Source of the DNA: Haliclona indistincta
Taxonomy: Eukaryota; Porifera; Demospongiae; Haplosclerida; Chalinidae
Assembly: GCA_964017065.1 (NCBI GenBank)
Contig: OZ024787.1
Location: 9,571,208 to 9,635,207, forward strand
DNA: 64,000 nucleotides
Direction of reading: 5' to 3'
A program made the position numbers and the translations under genes. Shown one piece after another: positions 49,506-64,000 of this stretch (its first letter is position 1; every line of letters begins with the position of its first letter). Under the pieces are notes generated by a model, which was not told the origin of the DNA, made no database searches, and saw only the letters and a program-made list of their open reading frames with translations.

Positions 49506-52500
49506 ATGTCACAGGAAAAACTAAAGCATGACTGTGTAAAGGCATTCAGACAAGGAAACAAACAAGATGCTGAGCAACTGCTACCATGGATAAAAGAACC
49601 AGCTGACATCGGGATAAAAGAACCAGCTGACATCGGGATAGAATATGTCAAACCATATCTGTGTTATACTAGCAATAGACAGAGACAGATCTCTCTGCTC
49701 CACATGGCAGCTAGCAATGGCTAGATGGATATAGTCACTGACTTGATAACAAAGTACAAGTGTGACACCAACTGTAAGGACGATAGTGGATGCACTCCAC
49801 TACACTATGCTGCCAGCAACAATCACCTGGAGGTGGTAAAGTACTTCATCAATGAACAACACTGTGACCCAATGACTAGAGACATTAATGGCGAAACACC
49901 ACTTAACTATGCTTGTTACAATGATCACCTTAAAATCGCCCAGTACCTTACCAGTGAGGCACACTGTAACCCATCATGTGAGAACAATAATGGTGATACA
50001 CCACTTCACATTGCTTGTGACTGTAGACACATCAAGATTGTGCAACACTTATTATCCACTGGTAAAGCAAACCCCCTGGCCAAGAACAATAATGACAAAA
50101 TTCCCATGTACGAACGACTACCTACGCTCCACCTGGCAGCTCGTGAAGGCTGGATGGATATCATAACTGGCCTAATAACAAATTACAAGTGTGACACTAA
50201 CTGTAAGGACGATAGTGGATGCACTCCACTACACTATGCTGCCAACGACAATCACCTGGAGGTGGTAAAGTATTTCATCAATGAACAACACTGTGACCCA
50301 ATGACTAGAGACAATGATGGCGATACACCACTTCACTATGCTTGTTACAATGATTGCCTTAAAATCGCCCAATGCCTTATCAGTGAGGCACACTGTAACC
50401 CATCATGTGAGAACAATGATGGTGATACACCACTTCACTATGCTTGTGACTGTAAACACAGAGACATTGTGCAATACTTACTATCCACTGGTAAAGTGGA
50501 CCCACTGGCCAAGAACAATAATGACAAAATTCCAATGTACGAACAACTACCTATGCTCCACCTGGCAGCTAAACATGGCTGGATGGATGACATCATTGAC
50601 CTAATAACAAAGTATAAGTGTGACACCAACTGTAAGGACCCTTATGGACGCACTCCACTATACTATGCTATCGCCAACAATCGGTTGAATGTGGCTAAGT
50701 ACCTCATCAATGAACAACACTGTGACCCAATGGCTAGAAACAATTATGGTAATACACCACTTCACTATGCTTGTGACTGTAGACACAGAGACATTGTGCA
50801 ATACTTACTATCCACTGGTAAAGTGGACCCACTGGCCAAGAACAATAATGACAAAATTCCAATGTACGAACAACTACCTATGCTCCACCTGGCAGCTAAA
50901 CATGGCTGGATGGATGACATCATTGACCTAATAACAAAGTATAAGTGTGACACCAACTGTAAGGACCCTTATGGACTCACTCCACTACACTATGCTGTCA
51001 TCAACAATCATCTGGAGGTGGTAAGGTACTTCATCAATGAACAACACTGTGACCCAATGACTAGAGACGATAATGGTAATACACCACTTCACATTGCTTG
51101 TGACTGTAGACGCATCGACATTGTGCAATACTTACTATCCACTGGTAAAGCAAACCCCCTGGCCAAGAACAATAATGACAAAATTCCAATGTACGAACAA
51201 CTACCTACGCTGTACCTGGCAGCTAAACATGGCTGGATGGATATCATCATTGACCTAATAACAAAGTACAAGTGTGACACCAAATGTAAGGACCCTTATG
51301 GACGCACTCCACTACACTATGCTGTCCTCAACAATCGGCCGAATGTGGCGAAGTACTTCATCAATGAACAACACTGTGACCCAATGGCAAGAGACATTAA
51401 TGGAAATACACCACTTCACTATGCTTGTTACAATGATTGCCTTAAAATCGCCCAATACCTTATCAGTAAGGCACACTGTAACCCATCATGTGAGAACGAT
51501 GATAGTAATACACCACTTCACATTGCTTGTGACTATAGACACATCGACATTGTGCAATACTTACTATCCACTGGTAAAGCAAACCCCCTGGCCAAGAACA
51601 ATAATGACAAAATTCCAATGTACGAACGACTACCTATGCTCCACCTGGCAGCTCGCGAAGACTGGATGGATATCATCATTGACCTAATAACAAATTACAA
51701 GTGTGACACCAACTGTAAGGACGATAGTAGATGCACTCCATTACACTATGCTGCCAACAACAATCACCTGGAAGTGGTAAGGTACCTTATCAATGAACAA
51801 CACTGTGACCCAATGGCTAGAGACATTAATGGAAATACACCACTTCACTATGCTTGTTACAATGATTGCCTTAAAATCGCCCAATACCTTATCAGTGAGG
51901 CACACTGTAACCCATCATGTGAGAACAATGATGGTAATACACCACTTCACTATGCTTGTGACTGTAGACACAGAGACATTGTGCAATACTTACTATCCAC
52001 TGGTAAAGTGGACCCACTGGCCAAGAACAATAATGACAAAATTCCAATGTACGAACAACTACCTATGCTCCACCTGGCAGCTCGCGAAGGCTGGATGGAT
52101 ATCATCATTGACCTAATAACAAATTACAAGTGTGACACCAACTGTAAGGACAATAGTGGATGCACTCCATTACACTATGCTGCCAACGACAATCACCTGG
52201 AGGTGGTAAGGTACTTCATCAATGAACAACACTGTGACCCAATGACTAGAGACAATGATGGTAATACACCACTTCACATTGCTTGTTGGAATGATTGCCT
52301 CAAAATCGCCCAGTACCTTATCAGTGAGGCACACTGTAGCCCATTATGTGAGAACAATGATGGTGATACACCACTTCACATTGCTTGTGTTAACAACTAT
52401 ATTCAAATAGTACAATACTTTTTATCCACTGGTAAAGTGGATTCACTACCTAAAAACAAGTATGGTGAGACTCCAGTAGACTATGCTAGTAGACGACAGA

Positions 52501-55500
52501 ATAGTTATGATCTGCTGAAACTGTTTCAATCATTTCCACAATGTGAGAGAGACTTTCCCGTGCACACATACACTAAACTCATCCTAACTGGATACAGTGG
52601 AGCTGGCAAGACCACCATATCTCACCTTACTGTTCTCTTAGCCAGAAAATCAGAAACTGGCTTTTTCTCTTGGCTATCATCAGGTCGTGTTCCTGACGTA
52701 GAATGTCTCACTGCTGGAATCATACCTCTCCATGTTGAGAGCAAGGTCAATAAGGTCGGCAACATGATGATATACGATTTCGCAGGACAACAAGAGTACT
52801 ACTCTAGTCATGGTGCTGTACTGGAACGCATCATGAGGAATTCTGCCGCTATTTTTGTTTGTATCGTAGACCTGAGACAGAGTATGGACAAGATCAGTGA
52901 GTCCATACACTACTGGATCAGTTTCATAGAGAACGCCTGCAGTTCAACCCAGGGATCATCACACATCATCATTGTTGGCAGCCATGCTGACCTGGTCAAG
53001 TCATCACAAGAGCTAAAGGAGAAGAGGTCACTAGTGGAGAGCATAGCAGAGAGCAGAGTGAAGCAGCTGACATATGGAGGATTTGTAAGCATGGACTGTC
53101 GACTGTCAAAAACCAAACAAGCACGTCATTATCGCTCTCTCCTCTCGACAAGTCAACAAGCCATACTATCATCCCAGCCCAGCATGAGTTTGTACTGTCA
53201 CGTGCTGTATGCTTTTCTTCATACAAAGCTTAAGAAAAAAGGCTGCACACTGCAAGAGCTAATCTCAGCCCTTGCTGCAGAAAAAGATTACTCCTACAAT
53301 TCTTCTTTACTCACAGAGTCACTGACCTCTCTCAGTGACAAAGGTCTCATCTTGTTTGTGCAGAACCAGGAGCATCCTCAGTCCAGCTGGGTGGTAGTGG
53401 AGAAAGAGACCTTGCTGAGAGAAGTCAATGGAACACTATTTGCTCCTGACCATTTCAAGCAGTATCGTCAAGTTGCCAGTAACACTGGTATAGTGCCCAT
53501 CACGACCCTTGAGGAGTTTTTCCCACAGTACAGCTCAGAGATGCTTGTGGGCTGTCTTGAGAATATGGAATTCTGTCATCCAGTGGACCTCTCTACACTT
53601 CAAGCCACTAACCTCAGAGCTGCTTCATTGTCCCCTTCATTAGGAGTGAACCATCTGTTCTTCCCATGTCTTGTTAATGAGCATCGACCTGATGACCTCC
53701 CCTCCCCAAGGTTTGGCTGGTGTCTGGGGTGCAGTGACCCTCACCAGTTTTTCATCAATCGTTTTTTACATGTTCTCCTCCTTCGTCTTGCATTTACGTT
53801 TCCTCTGGCCAGCGAGAGTCGTTCACTCTCTTCTTCTCTGCATGGTCTCGAACGACAATGTGAGGTGTGGAAAAATGGAATGTGCTGGAAGAGTGTCTCT
53901 GGAGTGTCCACAATAGTAGAGATTGTAGACCTCAATCGTTGGATCATTGTGCTGGTGTCTGAGAAGACCAGAGAAGCAGCACAGACCTACAGCAGTGTCA
54001 TCAGGATGATCCTCGACCTCCAACACCAGCTGTGTAGTGCTGTTACCACATGTGAATGTCTCATCTCTCCCTCTCTACTCGACCGCTATCCCTTTGATGC
54101 CTTGCCTGACACAGATCTATTTGATCTACCTACAGTAGCCAGGGCAATGCTTCTTCATCACAAGTTACTTTTGGATCGAAAGAAAGGAAAGAATGAGTTT
54201 TCAACAGATGAGGCTCTATCATGTGAGCCATACTACCTCTTGCAACCCTCCTATGTGTGCCAGCTCTTCAATCAAAGCATGGCTAGCCAGCCTGTTCCTG
54301 ATCCTCTCCTCCAGAAGGTACTCAGGTACTGCCAGTTGCCCCACCAGAAGCCACGAGACCACAAGGAGCTGAGAGAGTGTGTCAACAAGCACAGCATATT
54401 TGCTGGCAGAAACCCTCTGGTAAGCAGAGTGCAGACTGTAATGTAGCATGTGTGATGGTATGTTTCTCTGGTGTGTACAGGAGGTGGCTGAGCTGAAGGA
54501 GGAAGAAATCATTGGCCCCATGGCTACTACTGCACAGCTACCCATAGCTACTGCTACACAGCTACCCACATCAGCTACTGATTCACAGCTACCCACATCA
54601 GCTACTGATTCACAGCTACCCACAGCTACTGATACACAGCTATCCATAGCTACTGATACACAGCTATACACAGCTACTGATACACAGCTACCCACAGCTA
54701 CTGATACACAGCTACCCACAGCTACTGATACAAGGTTACCCACAGCTACTAATACACAGCTATCCACAGCTACTGATACACAGCTACCCACAGCTACTGA
54801 TACACAGCTACCCACAGCTGCTGATACACAGCTACCCACAGCTACTGATGCACAGCTACCCACAGCTACTGATTCACAGCTACCCACAGCTACTGATACA
54901 AGGCTACCCACAGCTACTGATACACAGCTACCCACAGCTACTGATACAAGGCTACCCACAGCTACTGATGCACAGCTACCCACAGCTACTGATACACAGC
55001 TACCCACAGCTGCTGATGCACAGCTACCCACAGCTACTGATACAAGGCTACCCATAGCTGCTAATACACAGCTACCCACAGCTACTGATACAAGGCTACC
55101 CATAGCTGCTGCTGGTGTTAGTGGAGACCTCAATACAATACTCAGTGAGTTACAATGATAAAGCGCTTTGTTGTTGAACTTCAATTTTTCACATGCAGCT
55201 GAGATTGACCTGTGTGATGTGTTGGCTGAGATTAAAGATCTTGTCAATTGGAAGGAGCTTGGACTACAACTAGGCCTTGTCTACTCCTCTCTGAAAAAGA
55301 TAGATCTTGAGCAGCGAGGCATTATATCTAGCTGCAAGATAGAAATGCTCTCAGCTTGGTTGCAGAAACAAGACAATGTCTCACAGAAGGGAGTCCCTTC
55401 ATGGAGTGTGTTGAGAGCTGCACTGAAGCGGATAGGAGAACATGAGACAGCTGACAGGATCATGGTAAGTGAGTTAGCATGACGACAGATTGCACTAGAC

Positions 55501-55674
55501 TAATGCTTTTGAGCGAACTTGAGTGCAATCACATTAAGCGTTATTCAATTGCATTTGTGTTGATTTATTAAATCATTGTGATTGTGTGTTGTCCCTGTTA
55601 TACAGGACCAAGAAGGAAAAATTGCCACAACGGAAAAGAACCACAGACAAAAAGATTCAACCATCGTCATATGA
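49506..55674 (+). CDS. Ankyrin-Roc-COR-death domain protein (DAPK-like without kinase), with in-frame stop
   Basis: Four coding exons: 49506-54419, 54481-55144, 55199-55464, 55606-55674; junction frames all agree. The N-terminus carries about 27 ankyrin repeats in seven higher-order blocks (LHLAAREGWMDI...CDTNCKDDSGCTPLHYAA...). Then a Roc GTPase: P-loop GYSGAGKTT, switch DFAGQQEYYS, VGSHAD. A COR-like region follows, then a 24-copy octapeptide linker and a death domain (IDLCDVLAEIKDLVNWKELG to LRAALKRIGEHETADRIM). This resembles animal DAPK1 minus the kinase and suggests a scaffold for death or immune signalling. A TAG at 49722-49724 replaces the Trp of the conserved GWMDI motif. Translation may instead start at ATG 49725, or the gene may be disabled. 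Confidence 0.85.
49591..49638 (+). repeat. 24-base tandem duplication at the protein N-terminus
   Basis: Two exact copies of ATAAAAGAACCAGCTGACAT plus CGGG encode IKEPADIG twice, just before the ankyrin array. Confidence 0.9.
49730..52500 (+). repeat. Coding ankyrin super-repeat array
   Basis: Seven blocks of three to four ankyrin repeats, nearly identical at DNA level. Two consecutive blocks (around 50440-50640 and 50767-50967) are 327 bases apart and almost indistinguishable. This points to recent unequal exchange within the gene. Confidence 0.85.
54534..55112 (+). repeat. 24-base coding minisatellite (octapeptide linker)
   Basis: 24 units encoding variants of QLPTATDT (Arg for the first Gln, Ala for Thr, and two units with an inserted Ser). 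It links the COR region to the death domain. Long antisense frames across it are artefacts. Confidence 0.95.
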
Positions 55675-56129
55675 AGTGACATACACCTCGCAATAATTAC
55701 AACTTCATAATCAATAATTATTGTTGAAGAATTTTTAAAATGTATTTTATTGTCCAACATACGTGAAATGCCACCAGGGACTATTATTAGGGGCTACCCT
55801 AAGCAAACTATCACATCTAAAGATTCTCACTGCTTTTCAACAAGAACCATACATACTTGAACAGACAAGCACACCTGTACACTAAACGGGTACGATGTGC
55901 CGGTGCTAAACAATTTCTAGACCCCGGGCAGCAGGCAGTTGGTAGCACAAGGAACTACCAACTGTGCCTCACTATCTCATGCACTTGTGGTTTCATGTGT
56001 GACTAGTACCTTAGGGACCAGTGGTAGAGTCACACAAGATCCCATAAGCATTGTACATTAGCTTGTCAAGATGTTCCATGAACTGCAGCAACAGAATAGC
56101 TCTCAAATGAACTGTATAGTGTCTGGGGC
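55675..56129. other. Region 3' of the ROCO gene
   Basis: Non-coding. It contains one clean hairpin, CAGTTGGTAG/CTACCAACTG with a 9-base loop (55936-55964). No gene seen. Confidence 0.5.
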
Positions 56130-57703
<1,574 letters not shown>

Positions 57704-57871
57704 TTACATTATTATTCTCATGATTCAGTACACACAAGGTATGTTCGCAAAACTTATACACATAGTAAAGCAAACATTTTAAAAACAACATATTTAGAAA
57801 CAACATTTTAACATTGAAAACATTTTTAAAACAGCTACCTACAGTTACATCGGCATAGCCGGGTAACTGCT

Positions 57872-60800
57872 ATGCCGATTATAAGAATGGTTACTAAAAG
57901 CACTATTTTTCTTCTGGTGCTCAGTATCTCATGTCTATGCTCAACAAGAGATGTCTACATTCAGCCGTCTGAAGGTGAGCACTGTCCTGGTACTCCTTGT
58001 TACAACATAACCACATTTGGAAAGATGGCTGACAGCTTCTCCAACTCTTCTGGCTTGGTTGTTCATTTCTTGGAGGGAACTCACTTGTTGGATCTTCAGG
58101 AACTAGTGGTGTTCACGAACTTGACTAATGCTGTATTTGAAGGTGATGGGAAAATGGAGCAGGGCGTTCATGAGACTGTCTGGCAGTCAACAGTGGTCAT
58201 CAAGTGTACTGAACACTCCCGTACTGGTATCGCTTTTGTTAATAGCTCCAACAGCACCTTCAGGTACATCACCATCACTAACTGTGGGGCTGACATGACA
58301 AGTTTTTGTCATACAAACAATTTCTGCAATGGCAGTATTGGGTATTTCGAATCTATCTACAGTATTGCAATTGATCATATTTCTATTCAGAATGGGACAG
58401 GTACTGGTCTTTTGATTGAAACCGATGGAGTTGAAGTGATAATCACTGATTCCTCATTTGCACAAAATTACATCAATGGTAACTTTGATGGAGGCAACAT
58501 TGTAATTTTGTATATTGACACACAAACTTGTGATCCGCGAAGTTACATGCACAATTTACTCATTTCAAACACAAATACATCATTTGGAGATAGCGAGATG
58601 GAATACAGCGGAGGTATCTTGATTTATTTGCTACAAAGATCTTATAGTGTCACCATTTTACTTGATTCAGTTATAGCCTATGGCAACAAAGGGTATGGAA
58701 ATATTTATATTTATGCTATAGAACACGAAGTACCCACTTACAATTTGACGATCAACAATTTCCTTAGTTCTCATGCAGATGGTTTTGGTTTGATAATCGT
58801 ATCTACACAAGATGTTGACAAACAATGCCCTTCAAGTAAAAATATGCAACATGATCTTACCATTGCTATTATCAACAGTAAGTTTACTTACAACAACAAT
58901 AGCAATGATCATCATCATCATCATCAGTATGCAGTTGTGCTTATCAACGTTATAGATGTAAAGTTCACAACAAGTATATTAATACAGTCGACAGATATTT
59001 CTCACAATATTGGGTTTGGCTTAAAGTTATTTCTTTTCTCTTATCAATACAAGAGTCTATTTTTCGTTACTATAGAAAATTTTACTGCTAATAACAACAC
59101 TTGGCCATATCACAGCAGTGACATGCATTCAGCTATATACACAGTTTTTGTCACTAATCTAATCCTTAAAAATGTGAGCATTACTAACAACAACAATATG
59201 ACTGGATTGACTGTATATCACACTGCAGTAGTAGCAAATGGTACTTTGATCTTCCGTAACAACACTGGCATTGACGGAGGTGGACTGGCTATGTATGGAA
59301 ACTCATATGTTATGTTTCATCAAGATTCTACTCTCAATTTCACTAATAACAGTGCAAAGGAAAAAGGAGGAGCCATTTTTGTCGATACTCAACTGAAATT
59401 TGCACCTTGTTTTTTCCAATATTCTGATAACACACTTCCTCAATCAGTGAAAGTAACAATATCTGGGAACACAGCAGGTACAGCAGGCACTGTCCTGTTT
59501 GGAGGTGACATTAGTAAGTGCATTTTATTTCTTGCAGGTCAAACTTTTGGTAGCGAATGCTTTAACAAAACATTTGAATATTCAGCACAGACTGGTCCCT
59601 CAGTAATATCATCAGAACCTACTGATGTCTGCTTCTGTGATGACAACAACACAATAAACTGCTCTCAGACACAGCCAAAAATGACAGCCTATCCAGGAGA
59701 AGAGATCAATATCTCTGTTGTCACTGTAGGACAACTACATGGAGTTGCTCCAGGAATTCTGCAGATAAAACCACTAGACAATACGGACTCATCTGCTGTT
59801 ACAGAGCTACACAACACAAGTGCTATGAACTGCACAACCATTGCACTCAAACCAATTCATCAAACATACGCTTTGAATGTATTCGGATATATTGAATATT
59901 TCAAGTTGTTGAACATATCATTGACTGATTGTCCACTTGGATTTAATATATCAAACAAATCCAAAACGTGTGACTGTGAAGAACTGAAAAATATCATCGA
60001 CACCATCACATGTAATAGAAATACTGGAAAAATAACACGAAAAGGAGACGTTTGGATTGGTAATATCAGTGATCTAATAGTTGTACATAAAACATGTCCT
60101 TTTGACTACTGCAACACAGCACAGGTCAGCTTCTCTCTCACTGATCCTGATCCCCAGTGTGCTCTCAACAGGACTGGAATATTGTGTGGCAGGTGTCAGG
60201 ATGGGCTCAGCCTTGCTCTGGGAACTAATAACTGTATTGAATGTAATCAATTCTCGTACCTTGCTCTGATCATTCCCTTTGCTGCTGCTGGGTTTGGTTT
60301 GGTAGCTCTTCTGATGGTTTCGAACTTGACAGTCTCCATTGGTACCATCAATGGGCTCATATTCTATGCCAGTATTGTCAAGATAAGTGAGAGCACTGGT
60401 ATCTTCTTTCCTAATGGTCCTATTCCAATACTGAGCCAGTTCATTGCTTGGCTCAATCTTGACTTTGGTATCCAAACATGCTTTTATCATGGCATGACAG
60501 CCTATCACAAGGTGTGGCTGCAGTTTGTGTTCCCTCTCTACATATGGTTCATCATAGCCACCATCATAGTCCTGTGTCGCTACTCCACATGGCTGTCCAA
60601 CAAGATTGGAGGCAATGTAGTGCAGGTACTTGCTACTCTCATCTTGCTCTCATTTACAAAAATCTTCCGCATATTTGCTTCAGCATTGTCCTGGATCAAT
60701 TTGCCTTCAAAAGTTACTGTTTGGTACATAGATGGAAATATTTCATATTTTTCACCAGAACACTACATACTAATGGCAGCAGCTGTGTTGTTTCTACTTC

Positions 60801-61321
60801 TTGCTGTTCCTTACGTACTTGCTCTACTGTTTGATGCTGTGATTGAGAAATATCTCACAAATTTTTCAGTATTTCGTAGGCATTGGATCAAGTTCAAGCC
60901 TTTTGTTGATGCTTACAATGGGCCTTACAAGGACAAGTGTCGGTTTTGGACTGGTCTGTTGCTCCTGGTTCGTATGTCATTCACACTAGTATCACTTCAT
61001 TTGGACAGATTTGGTACTCTTATCTACATAACAGGTAGCACCACTGTGCTTCTATCACTAATGGTCCATTTTGAAGGAGTCTATCAGAAGAAATACCTAA
61101 ATAGTTTAGAGAGCTTGTCTCTTCTTAATCTTGGTTTACTGTCTGCTCTTGCTGCAGTGTATCAGAATGATAACAATAGTGAACAAATAGTCACTATTAT
61201 CAGTATAAGTGTTGCTCTCGTGACATTTATTGGAGTTATGTTCTTACATGTACTTCTACGTTTTCGTCACAACTTTATCGAGTATTGTAATCGGAATGCA
61301 GTCGAAAAGTTTGCTAAATAA
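57872..61321 (+). CDS. Receptor-like protein 5, C-terminal tail lost by frameshift
   Basis: 1149 aa. Same architecture as the other four; 5' flank and start-codon hairpin like gene 1. Ectodomain specifics: KMEQGVHETVW, NSSNSTFRYITI, CHTNNFCNGSIGYFESIYS, a five-His run in NDHHHHHQYAVV, and QRSYSVTILL. All eight membrane segments are intact. In the tail a 5-base deletion relative to gene 3 (GTCGAAAAGTTTGC against GTCGAGTCTAATAGTTTGC) shifts the frame, giving NAVEKFAK and stop. The old tail codons persist downstream (to about 61401) and carry an additional TAG, so the RRESLIY end is gone. Confidence 0.85.
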   Translation: MPIIRMVTKSTIFLLVLSISCLCSTRDVYIQPSEGEHCPGTPCYNITTFGKMADSFSNSSGLVVHFLEGTHLLDLQELVVFTNLTNAVFEGDGKMEQGVHETVWQSTVVIKCTEHSRTGIAFVNSSNSTFRYITITNCGADMTSFCHTNNFCNGSIGYFESIYSIAIDHISIQNGTGTGLLIETDGVEVIITDSSFAQNYINGNFDGGNIVILYIDTQTCDPRSYMHNLLISNTNTSFGDSEMEYSGGILIYLLQRSYSVTILLDSVIAYGNKGYGNIYIYAIEHEVPTYNLTINNFLSSHADGFGLIIVSTQDVDKQCPSSKNMQHDLTIAIINSKFTYNNNSNDHHHHHQYAVVLINVIDVKFTTSILIQSTDISHNIGFGLKLFLFSYQYKSLFFVTIENFTANNNTWPYHSSDMHSAIYTVFVTNLILKNVSITNNNNMTGLTVYHTAVVANGTLIFRNNTGIDGGGLAMYGNSYVMFHQDSTLNFTNNSAKEKGGAIFVDTQLKFAPCFFQYSDNTLPQSVKVTISGNTAGTAGTVLFGGDISKCILFLAGQTFGSECFNKTFEYSAQTGPSVISSEPTDVCFCDDNNTINCSQTQPKMTAYPGEEINISVVTVGQLHGVAPGILQIKPLDNTDSSAVTELHNTSAMNCTTIALKPIHQTYALNVFGYIEYFKLLNISLTDCPLGFNISNKSKTCDCEELKNIIDTITCNRNTGKITRKGDVWIGNISDLIVVHKTCPFDYCNTAQVSFSLTDPDPQCALNRTGILCGRCQDGLSLALGTNNCIECNQFSYLALIIPFAAAGFGLVALLMVSNLTVSIGTINGLIFYASIVKISESTGIFFPNGPIPILSQFIAWLNLDFGIQTCFYHGMTAYHKVWLQFVFPLYIWFIIATIIVLCRYSTWLSNKIGGNVVQVLATLILLSFTKIFRIFASALSWINLPSKVTVWYIDGNISYFSPEHYILMAAAVLFLLLAVPYVLALLFDAVIEKYLTNFSVFRRHWIKFKPFVDAYNGPYKDKCRFWTGLLLLVRMSFTLVSLHLDRFGTLIYITGSTTVLLSLMVHFEGVYQKKYLNSLESLSLLNLGLLSALAAVYQNDNNSEQIVTIISISVALVTFIGVMFLHVLLRFRHNFIEYCNRNAVEKFAK

Positions 61322-61849
61322 CAAAGAAAGTAGTGAAGTTGAGTAGCTGGTTGAGCCCACCTCCTCTGAAGTGTACATGAGGAGAGAATCGCTAATTTAT
61401 TAAAATACACCACTATTGTAATATACTTGTTTACACAAAATTGTTAACTATTGCAATCCGAACAAGTTTGTTAATGAGTGTACGCTTAATAATTATTAAT
61501 AATAATTTTGTTTTGAGCCGATAAAAAGCAAATTATTTTAACTGTTCTAAGTAGATACCGTATAATGTATATCGTATGGGCTGGAAAGCCAAATAATTAT
61601 TCCTATACCGACAATATTTCAGCTGTACAGTAATTGGAGCCCGACTGTGCTTTTATTGCAGTTAATGTAGACACTGGTCTACATTTCATTTCTTCAAACA
61701 GAAAATTTTTACTGACACAACATCAGGACTAATCCAAAATAAACTCAGGAATCAAAAATCAAGAATTCATGAGCAAATTACCAATATTGCCTAATATCTT
61801 GTCTCTGACAGTCTTGTCAGAGACTGACAGTATCAAACTATGATACTAG
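61322..61849. other. 3' flank of receptor gene 5
   Basis: Nearly identical to the 3' flank of receptor gene 3, including the hairpin GTCTCTGACAG...TCAGAGAC (61800-61824). The first 80 bases are the former coding tail. Confidence 0.7.

Positions 61850-64000
<2,151 letters not shown>

Noticed and set aside
54534..55112. CRISPR-like regular repeat spacing
   Set aside because: Contiguous 24-base coding tandem units without unique spacers in a eukaryotic gene; the same goes for the 30-base units at 39062-39200.
54219..55247. 342-codon minus-strand frame rich in SVAVGSCV
   Set aside because: Antisense of the 24-base coding minisatellite and flanks in the ROCO gene; unit length divisible by three keeps all frames open.

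Overview
The window looks like nuclear DNA of a sponge, most likely a demosponge such as Amphimedon queenslandica. This is inferred from the protein families, not from a marker gene. Evidence for a metazoan: an SMG1 kinase gene split by many short GT-AG introns, an ankyrin-ROCO-death-domain gene, a DIRS-order retroelement, abundant foldback elements and microsatellites, and a 23-base N run (17336-17358) typical of an assembly join.

Layout. 31-9052 (minus) holds about 22 exons of SMG1, covering the FAT region, the kinase domain and the start of the post-kinase region. The gene runs off the left edge and I cannot follow it 5' of 9052. Its introns carry CT-rich (sense strand) microsatellites, a palindromic element (2539-2772) and a 1.3 kb transposon (6841-8150). 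9053-10860 is mostly featureless but has a second copy of part of an SMG1 exon (10386-10553). About 10.9-17 kb is a DIRS/Ngaro-like retroelement: spliced gag, RT-RNase H, tyrosine recombinase.

17.4-64 kb is a segmental-duplication array. Five near-identical, same-strand, intronless genes (18415-21945, 26694-30203, 32595-36110, 43397-46915, 57872-61321) encode about 1150-1176 aa proteins with a signal peptide, a glycosylated Pmp-like parallel beta-helix ectodomain, a Cys-rich neck and about eight transmembrane helices. Each is followed on the same strand by a decayed nucleoside-phosphorylase-like (PNP/MTAN) relic and is flanked by minus-strand fragments of the SMG1 3' end. The best fragments still encode the FATC terminus. 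A fuller PNP-like fragment lies at 40650-41363. Between receptor genes 4 and 5 sits an ankyrin(~27)-Roc-COR-linker-death-domain gene (49506-55674) with a TAG codon in place of a repeat-conserved Trp near its start.

How the parts may work together (inference): a cluster of diversifying surface receptors, a DAPK-like ROCO/death adaptor and PNP-domain remnants resembles an invertebrate innate-immune or allorecognition locus. The SMG1 fragments look like passengers that were co-amplified with the receptor gene. Copy 3 carries a nonsense codon, so at least that fragment is dead.
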